Assembly: GCF_019279795.1 (NCBI RefSeq)
Contig: NC_056737.1
Location: 1,192,002,965 to 1,192,066,964, forward strand
DNA length: 64,000 nucleotides
Reading direction: 5' to 3'
Source of the DNA: Protopterus annectens
Lineage: Eukaryota > Chordata > Ceratodontiformes > Protopteridae
Shown: in pieces, positions 12,122 through 23,689 of the stretch
How the letters are laid out: every line of letters starts with the position of its first letter
Numbering within the stretch: the first letter of the stretch is position 1
The notes under the pieces: generated by a model
Database searches by the model: none
The model's input: only the letters and a program-made list of their open reading frames with translations
Told to the model about the DNA's origin: nothing
Position numbers and translations under genes: made by a program

Positions 12122-12478
12122 ATACTTTATTTATTTATTTTATTTTTATTTTATTTTACATTTGGTAACCGGGAGAGTCCGACTGGATACATGTCCATTT
12201 TCAGCGGAGGCCTGGGGAGAAAAGCTCCAGGTACATAACAGACATATGAACATTGTTAATGCAAAAAAAGGAAGATAGTTGAGTTCTAAATACAATATAA
12301 ACATACATTACATCTTGGGAAAAAATAACAGCAGCATATAAAAAAAAACATAGGTCAGTTACAAAGGTGAGGCGCCTTGTTAAAAAGCGGTTAAGGATAG
12401 TGAGGTAAGAGAAGGGTAAATGATAGTGGTTAATCAGGTTTGGAACAGGGACATTGCCAGAGAGTATTGAGATGGGGT

Positions 12479-14269
12479 TTAAGCTCTTTTTTTGAATTGT
12501 AGGAGTGAAGGTTCTGAGGTGAGCATGGTCGGTAGGGAGTTCCACATTTTACCTACAAAGTTTGAGAATAGAGAATCCCCAGCAGAATTATTGGCTTTGG
12601 TAGTTTGAGATAAGATCTTATTGGAGGAGCGTAAAGATTGCAGGTTAATATAGGGGTGAATGATGTTTTTCAGAGCTGGTGTTTTCTCTGGGTGATACAG
12701 TATCTGGTGAGCCGTTTTGAGTTGGTTGAACTGGAGTTGGCTGGAAAACTCTAACCACCCTAGTTGCTTCAAGTTAGTGCAGTGGTGCATTCTAAAGGTG
12801 GAATTTGTGGCAAATCTAGCTATGTGATTGTAACAAGAAGCAAGTTTGTTAAGGGTTGTCTTGTTTAGGTTTGTAAAAAGGGAGGCATAGAAAAGAGTTG
12901 ATAGTAGGTGTGTGCTGGCAATTGTAATTTTAGCGTGAGGAGTGAGAAAGTGTTTTACTTTATAGAGAGAGCCAAGCTTTTTATTGACGGTTTTGATGGT
13001 TAGATTGAAATGGGTGTCAAATTTAAGGGAGTTATCAATGGTAACACCTAATAGCTTTGTGTGAGCTTCTGGTGATATAGTGATTCCATCGGAGGATGTA
13101 ATAGAGAAGGTGGGGGGAAGAGTCTTGTTAGTGGGTGAGAAAGTAAGTAGTTTTGTTTTGTTGGGGTTGAGAACTAGTTGACGACTTGAGAATCATTTTT
13201 CTATTAGGTTGAAGGTGTCTTGGGTTGAAGCAGTGAGGTCTGCCAGGTTGGAGGCAGTGCAGATGATGGTCGAATCATCTGCATATTGAATGCATGTGGC
13301 ATGGGGGGTGATTGTGGGCAGGTCATTAACAAAGATGGTGAAGAGAAGAGGGCCAAGAATAGATCCTTGGGGAACTCCAAGTGTAACAGGTAGGCATGTG
13401 GATAATTTGTCCTGCCATAGAACAGCCTGTTGCCTATTGGACAGGTAGGATTGGAACCATTTCAGCGTGGAATTGCTGAGTGATAGTTTTTTTAATGTAT
13501 GGAGGAGTTGAATGTGGTTCACCATATCAAAGGCCTTGGAGAGGTCTAAGAAAAGAGCAGATGATAATTTATTATTGTTTCTGAAGTTATTGATGATATT
13601 AGAAAAGGATAGTAGGGCTGATGTGGTACTGTGATTTGGCCTGAAGCCATGTTGGGAGTTGGCTAGAATTTTATTTTTGGTGAGGTGTTCCATCAGTTGT
13701 TTGTGGATTCACTTTTCCATAATTTTGGCCAGGGGTGAGAGTATAGCTATAGGTCTGTAGTTGGTTAGCTCTAGTGAGCTACCACCTTTATGGAGAGGAA
13801 TAATGTGGGACATTTTCCATATGGAGGGGATGAAGGCTTCTGACAAGGTACGGTTTATGATTATGGAGACGGGATAGGAAATGGCCTCGGCTGCTTTTTG
13901 CAGAAACACAGCTGGGAGAAGGTCAGCTGCTAGCTTAGTGGGTTTTAGTTTTTTAAGAAGAGATGTTATAGAGGATATGGGTACTGGATCGAAGGTAAAT
14001 AGATGATCTGATGTAGTTGTAGTATTCTGCTGGCATGGGTAGTGGAGTGGGCTGGTTGTTTGTTTGAATTGTGAGGCCAGGGATTGTATAGTTTCTGTGA
14101 AGAAACTATTGAATGTGTTAGCAATGTTTACAGGGCACTGTTGTTTGCAAGTTGTTGGAGTGGGGGTGGTTGCCTGGCCTGGGTGCAGGAGCTTGTTTAA
14201 GCCTGCCCAGAATTTTTGGATTATTAAGGTGTTTGTGTTGGAGGTGGAGGAAAAAGTTTTTTTTATCAT
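12479..14269 (-). pseudogene. LINE-B reverse transcriptase and C-terminal tail, broken
   Basis: The 14269-13709 segment carries the linker and RT start (PLHKGGSSLELTNYRPIAIL). The 13693-13193 segment carries HGFRPNHSTTSAL, LDLSKAFDMVNH, LGVPQGSILGPLLF and an intact catalytic YADDST. The 12790-12479 tail has WLEF...LRSSNKIL and MWNSLP. An in-frame stop or frameshift separates each piece (for example between 13709 and 13693). The RT palm motifs are better preserved than in LINE-1. Not functional as a whole. Confidence 0.85.
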
Positions 14270-14312
14270 TTAAGATCATTCTTTTAGTTTCACTTCTAAG
14301 TTGCCGGAAGGT

Positions 14313-15670
14313 TTAGTGGGAGTGTGGGTCTTTAGAGGTACGCCATGTGACCCACATCTTGTTTCTAGATAGGATTTTGGATTTTGTTTCCTTAGAGAGC
14401 CATGGTGTGGTTTTGGTTTTAGTTCTAATGGACCGTATTGGAGCATGGGTATCTAGAATCTTGAGGAAGGTGGTGTTGAAGTAGATAACTGCCTCTTCAA
14501 GAGGAAGAGTCTTGAGTATTGTCCAGTTGTGGGCTTTAAGTTCAGTTTGAAAAATGGAGGCGTTAAATTTATTATTGTTCCTGATTTTTTTTATGGTTGT
14601 AAGAAGGGGGGTGATTTTCTTGAATTTGATAACATAGGTGAGTAAGTGATCACTCATGTCCTCTGGGTGAGTACCTGCTGAGTACTGGTCAGGATCTTTA
14701 TCAGTAAGGATCCAGTCCAGGATGCTGTCTTTGTTTTGGGGTTTACCTAGTCTGGTAGGAGTGGATATGAGCTGAGAAAAGCCATGTAGATTTATGCTGC
14801 TAGATGGGGAGCTAGATGAGAAGGAATTCCAATCGATGTTGAAGTCACCTAACACTATGGATTCCTGGGGGTGAGTTTAAGTTAGCCAGTGGAGAAAGTC
14901 CTCTAAGGTTTTGTTATTATTGTTGCCTGGGGGGATGTAAATACAAGCTATATTTATGCTTCTATGTTTGTTTGGTTGAAGTTTTACAAGTAGAATTTCG
15001 GCATTGTTTGTTAGGAGGGGTTGTGGAGAGGCAAGGGAGATTTGTAATGTATTTTTGTAGAATATGGCTACACCACCACCTTTACGAGTTATTCGGTCTG
15101 CTCTTAGTATATCATACCCTGGTGGGATTATCTGTGTGTCTTTCTTGGTTTAAGCCAGGTTTCTGTGAGACATAGTAGTTCTGGGGAACAAGTAGCTAAA
15201 AGGGCATGTAGGTTGTGAATCTTATTGTTTACACTTCTGATGTTTAGATGACAGGTCAGAATAGAGTTAAAGGGTCTAGAGTTTAGATTGAGAAGTGGAG
15301 GGGAGGATAGGGTGGAATTAGAATTGAGTGGAGGGGAAGGGCCAGGGTTGGGGTGGATATCACCATCTGTGGCTAGTCTGTGATTCAGAGTGGTAATGAA
15401 TTTGAGGGCTTTGAGTAGAAATTTGTAGTAATGTTTATCATTTGGCCTAATATTGGTAGGTTTGATAATTACATAGCGTTTGAGTTCTAACAAGGAGGGT
15501 GAGTAGGGAGTTGAGTCATGGCCTCTGTTGTTAATTATGGGGGAGGGGTTGGTTTGGTAGCCTGGGTGGTGGAAGCCTATGTAAGACCAGGTTTCATATA
15601 GGGTAGCTAGGTAAGGGACAAGTAGGAGGGGAAAAAGAGTTAGTATGATAAGCTTCCTGGGTGGTGTCAC
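14313..15670 (-). pseudogene. LINE-B N-terminus and APE-type endonuclease, broken
   Basis: The 15670-15128 frame begins at a GTG with no ATG at that site (MTPPRK-like if read as a start). It has a hydrophobic N-terminus (about residues 7-25), then GDIHPNPGP, then the endonuclease start (HLNIRSVNNKIHNLHAL, LTETW). The 14855-14313 frame continues with LGDFNIDWNSF and MSDHLLTY. The stretch between (14855-15128) is frameshifted but of the same origin. The endonuclease nicks DNA to prime reverse transcription in this LINE group. Confidence 0.82.
15338..15364 (-). other. 2A-like motif GDIHPNPGP in LINE-B
   Basis: Same nine residues as in LINE-1 (713-739), in a diverged subfamily on the opposite strand. 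The codons differ at several third positions, so the motif looks conserved at protein level. The Glu-to-His change relative to the viral-type 2A consensus is shared by both. Confidence 0.72.
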
Positions 15671-15755
15671 ATAAATGAAACACCATTTCTAGGCCTATTT
15701 TAGTCTTTAGCCTGTCTCATATCTAATAACTACTTTACAATGAAAAACCCTGATC

Positions 15756-15871
<116 letters not shown>

Positions 15872-15929
15872 TAATTGAAAATGTAATGAAATCAAGTGTA
15901 TCAGTTTTCATTGCATATAAACATATTTT

Positions 15930-16330
15930 ATAAATAATGAATGAAAATGCAGAACAATTATAAGATAAAACTTTTATTGTTTAGCACTTGCGACAAAGCC
16001 TTTATGAGCTAAAAACTGTTCAATGAAATAGCATCAATAAACTGTCATATCAATTATAACAGTTAAACCATTGTAGTCAATACTTAATCATGAACATAAA
16101 ATTCTGTGTTTGTATAGATGGAGTACATACAGATACACACTGAATCTATTAGTTTGCCTAGTATATAAAGAATAGTTTATGAATAATTAATAAAAATACA
16201 GAGAAAAGTATGGCAACAAACGTAACTTGTCTAGTACTTTGTGTGATAGTCTTTATAGGATTAAAAAAATTTCTCAAAGAAATAGCATCAATAAACAGTT
16301 GTATCAACAGCAACATTGCGCAATTATATT
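15930..16330. repeat. Tandem pair of an unnamed ~254-bp repeat
   Basis: The phrase aatagcatcaataaac occurs at 16027 and 16281 (254 bp apart), and surrounding text matches in order in both units, including attgt.tag.actt, tctttat.g and taatgaatgaaaat-like blocks. A third dispersed copy lies at 8230-8460. There is no ORF. It may be a non-autonomous element or a satellite seed. Confidence 0.6.
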
Positions 16331-16644
16331 CAATCAATCATAAACATAAGATTTGACTCATGATGAAATTCCAGATAGTTATAATATATGAAGTTTGAAA
16401 ATATAGCAAATTATGTTTTCCAGAAACAATTTGGTCTACAAAATGTTTTTCAACTCTAACATGAAGGGAAACATTCTGCATGATATAAAATGTTACATTT
16501 CCGACAGCACCACTGTGATGGGTCCAAATAACTGATGCAAGAAAATGTTTCCATTCATACTTTCTATATCATAACATGTTTCTGGATGTGCAGCTTAAAT
16601 TTCCCCTTACCTTTTCCAGTATAAGTTGAATTAGCATAATTCTG

Positions 16645-16695
<51 letters not shown>

Positions 16696-17099
16696 TAGCA
16701 TGTGAACTCTCCTTTATAAGCAATTTAACCACTATTCTGAACAATTTTGTTAATAATGGAATAAAATATGACTGTCACAGTAGATAGTGACCTGTGGTTA
16801 TTAACTATGTCCAGTCTGCAAACCATGTTTTTGAAAATAACTAGACACGTTTTATATCACAAAAGTCCTTATCTCTTCTCAATGAAATACATGGTAGAAG
16901 AAGGCTGTTAAGCAAAATCAAATTCTCTTTGGCATAGATATGCAGTGTTTTAAACAAATCACTAAAACCTATAAAAACAATACATTTAGTAACAAATAAA
17001 TGGATTTTTACTTAATACACTCTCATTAAACCAAGTAGCATCATTGTTAAACTCTGAACCTAAACTATTATCTCTTTGGCAATGCATGCCTTCCCAACA
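16331..17099. other. Unassigned AT-rich sequence with (TA)n
   Basis: It contains a (TA)n run at about 16648-16688. No other feature supported. Confidence 0.5.
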
Positions 17100-17102
17100 G
17101 AT

Positions 17103-17620
17103 CTATATCAAAATTCCGAAGAGGAAAAATGCTGAACGTGAAAACATTGAACCCAAAATATCGAATGGTGAAAATAGCGAAGCCCCAGAACATCGAAATC
17201 TTACCTAGGGCAAGATTTTGGTGGGCCTTTCCGTGGCTTCGCTATTTCCTCCACTGTGGTGCGAGAGTTACAGATCTTAGGGTTAGGGTGTGGGTTAAGG
17301 TAAGTGGATAGTTAGTAATGTATGCATGGTGTAGTGTAGGGTTGTGTTTTCTTAACTGTATGTGGGTGTATTAGTTTGTGTATAGATTAGTAGGGTATGT
17401 GTGAGATAGTTACAAACCTTAGGGTTAGGGTGCGGGTTAAGGTAAGTGGATAGTTAGTAATGTATGTGTGGTTTAGTGTGGGTTTGGGTTTTGTTAACTG
17501 TATGTGTGTGGCTTATTTTGGTGTGCTTGTGTGTATGTTTCTCGGAACAGCAAATTTGTTTCCCTGGGAAATTTCGACATTTTGGAATTTCAAATATATG
17601 ATATAGACCCCCTTCCCAAC
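17103..17620. mobile_element. Possible non-autonomous DNA transposon containing ~130-bp tandem repeats
   Basis: The left end (tctatatcaaaattccgaa) and the reverse complement of the right end (tctatatcatatatttgaaattccaaaa) are similar, like imperfect terminal inverted repeats, and many ccgaa/tcgaa motifs lie inside. The centre holds two units (about 17267-17390 and 17405-17525), each with cttagggttagggtg.gggttaaggtaag. It has no coding capacity. The class is uncertain. Confidence 0.4.
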
Positions 17621-18026
17621 ACATAACCTAGTAGATATTCATTATAATCCCAGTTTAGAAATGCAGTACTTAAATTTCTGGCTTCAGTAAGCAAATACTT
17701 TTCTTGAATTCAAGTTTTTTAGCTTTCATAAATAAACTCAAAGGAATAACAGAAAGAATATGATAGAGAGGACAACCTATGGCATAAAACAAATAATTTC
17801 CAGCTACTTCTTTTTGGGTAAACTCATAACCATCTTATATTCTTGTACAAATGCTTCAATATTCAAATTAAAGTATTTTTGAACTAAGTTAAAATTAAAG
17901 TCAATATTTAACGTATTAGTTTTGAAGTCAATAAGGTCGTTAAGATATACGCACTGGTGATCAACTCATGTTAGCTTACAGAAGGTGTAAACAAGCTAGA
18001 AAAAAAATGTCAGCAGAAAGATGTCT
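17621..18026. other. Unassigned sequence
   Basis: No supported feature. Confidence 0.4.
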
Positions 18027-18829
18027 GGAGCTGTACAGTAGTGTAATGTATCGGGTTTATATAAGAATCTCCACGACTAGAAGGAGCTGTACAGTGGTGT
18101 AATGTATCAGGTTTATATAAGAATTTCCTCGACTAGAAGGAGCTGTACATTGGTATAATGTATCGGGTTTATATAAGAATCTCCTTGACTAGAAGGAGCT
18201 GTACAGTGGTGTAATGCATCGGGTTTATATAAGAATCTCCTCGACTAGAAGTGGATGTACAGTGGTGTAACTATTGGGTGTGTATAAGAATCTCCTCGAC
18301 AAGAAGGAGCTGTGCAGTGGTGTAATGCATCTGGTTTATATAAGAATCTCGACTAGAAGGAGCTGTACAGTGGTGCAATGTATCGGGTTTATATAAGAAT
18401 CTCGACTAGAAGGAGCTGTACATTGGTGTAATGCTTCGGATTTATATAGGAATCTCCTTGACTAGCAGCTGTACAGTGGCGTAATGCATTGGGTTTATAT
18501 AAGAATCTCCTCGACTAGAAGGAGCTGTACAGTGGTGTAATGCATTGGGTTTATATAAGAATCTCCTCGACTAGAAGGAGCTGTACAGTGGTGTAATGCA
18601 TCGGGTTTATATAAGAATCTCAACTAGAAGGAGCTGTACAGTGGTGTAATGCATTGGGTTTATATAAGAATCTCGACTAGAAGGAGCTGTACAGAGGTGT
18701 AATGCATCAGGGTTATAAAAGAATCTCGACTAGAAGGAGCTGTACAGTGGTGTAATGCTTCGGATTTATATAGCAGCTGTACAGTGGCGTAATGCATTGG
18801 GTTTATATAACAATCTCCTCGACTAGAAG
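18027..18829. repeat. 56-bp minisatellite, about 14-15 units
   Basis: The unit begins gagctgtacagtggtgtaat and ends ctcctcgactagaag. Several units are shortened by loss of 5-6 bases in the ctcctcgac part, and one short 3' variant (ggatttatatag) occurs twice (near 18427 and 18760), so sub-blocks were copied together. Confidence 0.95.
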
Positions 18830-19025
18830 TAGACAAATTTATTTAAAAAAGAAACGATTTACAAAAAATGCATCATTTAATAGGCATGTCAATGACCATA
18901 ACAATTACCCCATTTTTAATCTAAGAGAATACTTCCATCAGTGTAATGCTACAGCAGGTAAAATGCACACTTATTTGTGCTTTATAAAATACATTGTACA
19001 CAAATCATGGTTAGTTAGGTCCTCT
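18830..19025. other. Spacer between two minisatellites
   Basis: No supported feature. Confidence 0.4.
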
Positions 19026-19400
19026 GTATAAGACAGAGTGTATAGGAATATAAGAGCACAGCGTGTATAGGAATATAAGGGCACAGAGTGTATAGGAATA
19101 TAAGGGCATTATAGCCACCAATTCACATGTAGTATAACATATATAAGGGCGTTACAGCTACCAGTTCACATGTAGTATAACATATATAAGGGCGTTACAG
19201 CTACCAGTTCACATGTTGTATAACATATATAAGGCATTACAGCTACCAGTTCACATGTAGTATAGCATATATAAGGGCGTTACAGCTACCAGTTCACATG
19301 TAGTATAACATATATAAGGGCATTACAGCTACCAGTTCACATGTAGTATAACATATATAAGGGCATTTACATCTACCAGTTCACATGTTGTATAACGTGT
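19026..19400. repeat. Two adjoining short tandem arrays (about 23 bp and about 43 bp)
   Basis: First, three units of agtgtataggaatataagggcac (19028-19105). Then seven or so units containing ttacagctaccagttcacat and ending gtataacatatataaggg (to about 19398). The ataagggc junction word is shared by both arrays, suggesting that one grew from the other. Confidence 0.85.
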
Positions 19401-19661
19401 TCATTTAATGAATGAGCTGCTAGAAGTAAGAAAGCAACATCTTTATAGGGTCATAGGTTCATAGGTTGATACTAAGCTATCTGCCCTAGGGCATTTATAA
19501 GCCTAGCCAGAGTGTGTTTGGCTTTCGTCAACCTTTTAGATTAGTTGACTGTGCCTCTGTATAGTAGGTCACAGAAGATAGCCCTTTTAAGGTTAGTTTA
19601 CTGTGCCTCTGTCTAGTAGGGACATAGAAGAGATCCCAGGGGTAACCCTATGACCTCCCAT

Positions 19662-22387
19662 TCACTCGTCAAGATTTCTCTTAAAGAGGGTCATTGAGGG
19701 GCTCTGCCTAACATGGATTGGGATTTTGTTCCAGAGTGAGGGGAGCCTCTGGGATATGAATCTGCCCCTCCAGCATGTCCTATTTATTTCTGTGCTAAGG
19801 TTTAAGTCCCTGGAGCGTGTAGCTCTAAGGGATTTGGATTTCCTGAAGTGGAGCATGTCCATTAATTCTGGTTTGGACATGGCTTTATATGTGAGGCACA
19901 GATTGCCTCTGAGTAGGTGGTAAGCAACTGAGTAGAGCTGGAGTTTCTTTAGCCTAACTGCGTAGGGCATCTGTTTGAGTCCCTTGATCCTCTTGGTGAG
20001 GTACTTTTGGGGTCTTTCCAGTTGCTGCAGGTGTCAGGTAAGGTACACCCCAAATGGGGCATTGTATTCAATTATGGGCCTGATGAGGGATGAGTAGAGG
20101 GGCACAATGACCTCTCTTGATCTAGATGTGAACCTTTTGTGATAAGGTGGGCTATATAGAAGGTCTTTCTAACCACTTTGGCAATGTGATTGTCAAAGGA
20201 GAGATTGCTATCTACTTGGGTCCCCAAATCCCTAATTACTTCTTCCATACTTAATGGATTTCCACCTATGTGGTAATTTGTGGGCACTTTGTTTTTCCCA
20301 AAGGGGATGACTATGCACTTTTTGGCATTAAGCTTTAGGCCATGGCTCTGGCACCAGTTATCCATCTCTGTGAGACCCTTTTGGAGGATGCTTGTGTCTG
20401 TCGGCGAGTTGATTATGGCTCCCAGTTTGCAGTTATCTGCGAACTTGGTCATTCATAGTCCTCCCGTGTTAGCCTGTACCTCAGAGAAATATATACTGAA
20501 CAAGAGAGGTCCCAGGACTGAGCCTTGTGGGACGCCACTTGTAACTGGTTTAGAGGCTGACATGGCACCTGCAATTCTGACCATGTGGGTTCTATCCCTG
20601 AGCCAGTGTGCAACCCATCTTGTGACATACGGGTTGATATTTAAGCTGGTGAGCTTATTTATGATGCCTGAGTGGGGTATTGTGTCGAAGACTTTTGCGA
20701 GGTCCAGGTAGGCTGTATGGACTACCTTCCCTTCATCTATGGCCTTGGTGACTGTTTCAAAGAAGTCGACCAGGTTCAAGAGGCAAGATCTGCCCTTAAC
20801 AAAGCCGAATTGGGTAGGATCCAGTGTTTGGAGGTTCCCAATGTCTTTGTTTATGAGTTCCATGATGATATGCTCCATAGCTTTGCAGACCAGACTAGTC
20901 AGGCTTATAGGACGATAGTTTCTGGAGTCCGTTGTGGCACCACCTTTGTGGAGTGGGACCACTTTTGCTGTACGCCATTCCTTGGGTAATATCCTGTAGT
21001 AAGGCTGAGATTGAACAGTGACTTTATGTAAGGGTTCAGTTCTTCTTGGAGCTCATGTAAGATGCAGCCTGGGATACCGTCCGGTCCCATTGATGCTGTG
21101 TTTTTTGCTTTGGAGAGGGCAGCTCTCACCTGATGCATCTGTGATGTCAGGGAGGCTACACTCTGTTGGGATAGATATTTGCTCTTTTGGGGGGAAGGGG
21201 GGAGAAGTTTGCACTGAACCTGTCTGCCAGGATGATGGCAATGTCTGTGGGTTCAGTGTATTTTTTGAAATTTTGCACTAACTCAGAGCATATCTGGGAG
21301 TTGCCACCCAGGTTCCTGACATAACTAAAGAAGGCCTTGTGATTATCTTTAGTGTCTTGTGCAATTTTTCTTTTGAAGCTGGCCTTAGATAATTTTATGA
21401 GGGATCATAGTTTCTTGCTAGTACTGATCAGAGATGCCTTACCTTTTTGGGATTTTGCTCTATCATGTAGTAGCGTCCTCTTTCTGTTGTATAACTTATT
21501 TATGGCTGGGGTCCACCAGACAGGTCTCCTGCCTTTGGAGGAATGAGTCATGGTTTTATTTGGGATAGCATGATCCTTGCATTCCTGTAGGTGTCCATAG
21601 AATCCGTTTGTAAAGGATTCTGCGGTTTGGGCCATATTTTCCACTGGCCAGGGGCTTTGAAGGATTCCACCTTAGTTTTGAGAAGTGTGAAGTTTGCTTT
21701 TGAGAAGTTCTTCACCATGGTTTCCTTGGCTGGGGGTGGGAACGGGATATGGATGTCCAGTGAGATTAATTTATGGTCTGATCTTACCAATGAGGGGTAT
21801 ACCTTTGGTATGGAACACAGAGTCCCCATGTTGGTGATGATCAGGTCCAATATGTTTTCCCCTCTTGTGGGAGTAGTGACCAGTTGTTCCATAGCATTTG
21901 AGTTTATAAATTCTAGGAACTGTTGGGTGAGGGTCTTGGGGCTTGAGTAGTGCTCCCAGTCTATGTTTGGGTAGTTAAAGTCACCCAATATGATGGTGTT
22001 TGGTGAGACCTTCATATTCTCCAATGTTCTCAGGAAAGCTGAGTGGGGTTCCTGAGTTTGGGAGGGTGGTCTGTAGCAGGCTACAAACTGAAAGACAGTT
22101 TTGCCCACTGTTAGTTGCACATGGATGGTCACCAATGCTTCGTGCAGTGCCACTAACCTGGAGGTGTGGCTATCTTTGATTAATATGGATACTCCCCCTC
22201 CTTTTGTGGTTCGGTTTGAGTCTTGTGGCTGAAAAGCATGGTATGAGGTATAACCTGGTGGTGCTGGGGTGCTCTCGGGAGCCTTGAACCAGGTTTCTGT
22301 TACTGCACAGATATCAATATTCTCCATACTGAGGAGAGCCTCGAGTATGTGCATCTTGAGGTTTAGACTTCTGGCATTGAGCAGCAT
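19662..22387 (-). pseudogene. CR1-like ORF2 (APE endonuclease and RT), with nonsense and frameshift lesions
   Basis: The start ATG at 22387 opens 279 codons of endonuclease: LLNARSLNLKMH, VTETWF, KGGGVSILI, ILGDFNYPNIDW and VRSDHKLISLDIH. The RT segment (20962-20453) has RNYRPISLTSLVCKAM, FGFVKGRSCLLNL, LDLAKVFDTIPHSG and GVPQGSVLGPLLF. It ends at a TGA just before the catalytic loop. The loop itself reads FADN instead of FADD (20452-20072 frame). The tail has CWRGRFISQRLPSLWN. At least one nonsense and several frame breaks make it inactive. Confidence 0.88.
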
Positions 22388-22416
22388 TACCCTTAGTTTC
22401 TTTTTCCTTGTGTTGT

Positions 22417-22914
22417 CTATGGAGGTGGGTTTGTCTTTGGAGCCTTGCCTAAAAAAGGCAGTATGGGGGTGGCAAGAGCCTTAGCCAATATTCGAAAGCC
22501 CAGAGGTGAGAGGTGCAAGCTGTCCCTAGCAAAGCAATGTGGCTTGTCTAGCATGTCATCCCAGGCTGACAGACACTGGATCCCCTTTGAATGACACCAA
22601 TAATTTAACCACTTGTTAAAACTGATCATTTTGTCTTTATACTGTGCCATCATTGTTGGTGAGGGTAAGATGCTATTCAAGGTCAGGGTCATACTGGGTA
22701 GTCATACAGTAGAAAGTAACCCGGATATGAAGCAGAGTTTAATTAAATGTTGTAGGGCAATTTTAAGTTCCTGTGAATTGTACAATTTACACCAGCTAAG
22801 AGATGACAGAACTTGGGGGAGGGAATCCAATAAGAGCCTGATGTTAGCTTTCTTGTTTAATGACCATGTGGAGGTTAGGGGGAGGTGGTTTTCAAGGGAG
22901 TTTGGCATTGTCAT
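22417..22914 (-). pseudogene. CR1-like ORF1 C-terminal part (SGNH/esterase-like domain end)
   Basis: The 22692-22417 frame reads like the end of the ORF1 at 44450-45286: ILPSPTMMAQYKDKM, WCHSKGIQCLSAWDD and DSLHLSPLGFRILAKAL. D-S-L-H fits the DxxH block of SGNH hydrolases. The 22914-22702 segment is the frame-broken continuation upstream, with weak resemblance to the GVND block in another frame. The ORF1 front end is lost or unrecognisable. Confidence 0.65.
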
Positions 22915-23119
22915 TCCTAGAGGACAGACATGTGGAGAGTTCTTTTGGGATTAGATTCATTTAGGAATTATTTCCAGTATGTAAATGTGATGTATGGTTA
23001 GGTTTTATACTGACAAAGTTGTAACCTAAGAAAAAAAATCTAATTTTTGTATTAATGGACCAGCCAAATTACAGTCCTAATTGTGCCTTAGGCATACCTG
23101 AAAAAGTAGATCACCAAAT

Positions 23120-23680
23120 GTATAGGTTAGAGAAGGTGCCAGAAAACGTATAGCTACACAATGAATGCTGCTGTTTAGTGCCAGAAAATGTGTAACTACA
23201 CAATGAATGCTGCTGTTTAGTGACAGAAAATGTGTAACTACATGATGAATGCTGCTGTTTAGTGACAGAAAATGTGTAACTACACGATGAATGCTGCTGT
23301 TTAGTGCCAGAAAATGTGTAACTACACGAATGCTGCTGTTTAGTGACAGAAAATGTGTAACTACATGATGAATGCTGCTGTTTAGTGACAGAAAATGTGT
23401 AACTACACGATGAATGCTGCTGTTTAGTGACAGAAAATGTGTAACTACACGATGAATGCTGCTGTTTAGTGACAGAAAATGTGTAACTACATGATGAATG
23501 CTGCTGTTTAGTGATAGCTAAATGATTAGCCACTTTACACGATGAATGCTGCTGTTTAGTGACAGCTAAATGATTAGCCACTTTACACGATGAATGCTGC
23601 TGTTTAGTGACAGCTAAATGATTAGCCACTTTACACGATGAATGCTGCTGTTTAGTGACAGCTAAATGATTAGCCACTTG
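23120..23680. repeat. Two-phase minisatellite (42-bp units, then 48-bp units)
   Basis: About nine units of aatgctgctgtttagtgaca plus a gaaaatgtgtaactacacgatg half (42 bp), then about four units in which the second half changes to gctaaatgattagccacttt (48 bp). One short unit (23319-23331) lacks several bases. Both periods are multiples of three, which explains the 188-codon minus-strand ORF. Confidence 0.95.
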
Positions 23681-23689
23681 AGTCCTGTA

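Larger units (their letters stand above)
12122..15670 (-). mobile_element. LINE-B: minus-strand relative of LINE-1 with 2A-like motif
   Basis: Read right to left: N-terminal signal-like and 2A-like segment (15670-15128), endonuclease (to 14313), RT (14269-13193), C-terminal tail (12790-12479), 3'UTR and an A/T-rich 3' end (12122-12170). The right boundary is set by resumption of the interrupted host repeat at about 15671, close to the N-terminal codon, so little or no 5'UTR is present. It shares domain order, GDIHPNPGP and the 3'-end block with LINE-1, but the proteins are clearly different, so it is a related subfamily. No long target-site duplication is visible. Confidence 0.85.
19441..22990 (-). 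mobile_element. CR1-like LINE (copy CR1-a), minus strand, with ORF1 end and ORF2
   Basis: Read right to left: ORF1 C-terminal part (about 22914-22417), complete endonuclease (22387-21548), linker, RT (21138-20072), C-terminal tail (19970-19662) and 3'UTR ending near 19441 in an octamer-type repeat (cataggtt, i.e. aacctatg on the element strand). Octamer 3' ends are typical of CR1 elements. The 5' boundary near 22990 is approximate. This is the best-preserved member of its family in the window and is a useful guide to the others. Confidence 0.85.

Noticed and set aside
17260..17460. Interstitial telomere repeat (ttagggttaggg)
   Set aside because: Only two hexamer-like words per unit, embedded in a longer repeat; not a telomere tract.
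20280..22484. Plus-strand ORFs opposite the CR1-a ORF2
   Set aside because: Shadows of the minus-strand LINE coding region; no domains in the plus frames.
23111..23677. 188-codon minus-strand ORF of VTKQQHSSC repeats
   Set aside because: Product of a 42/48-bp minisatellite with a period divisible by three; no signal for a real gene.
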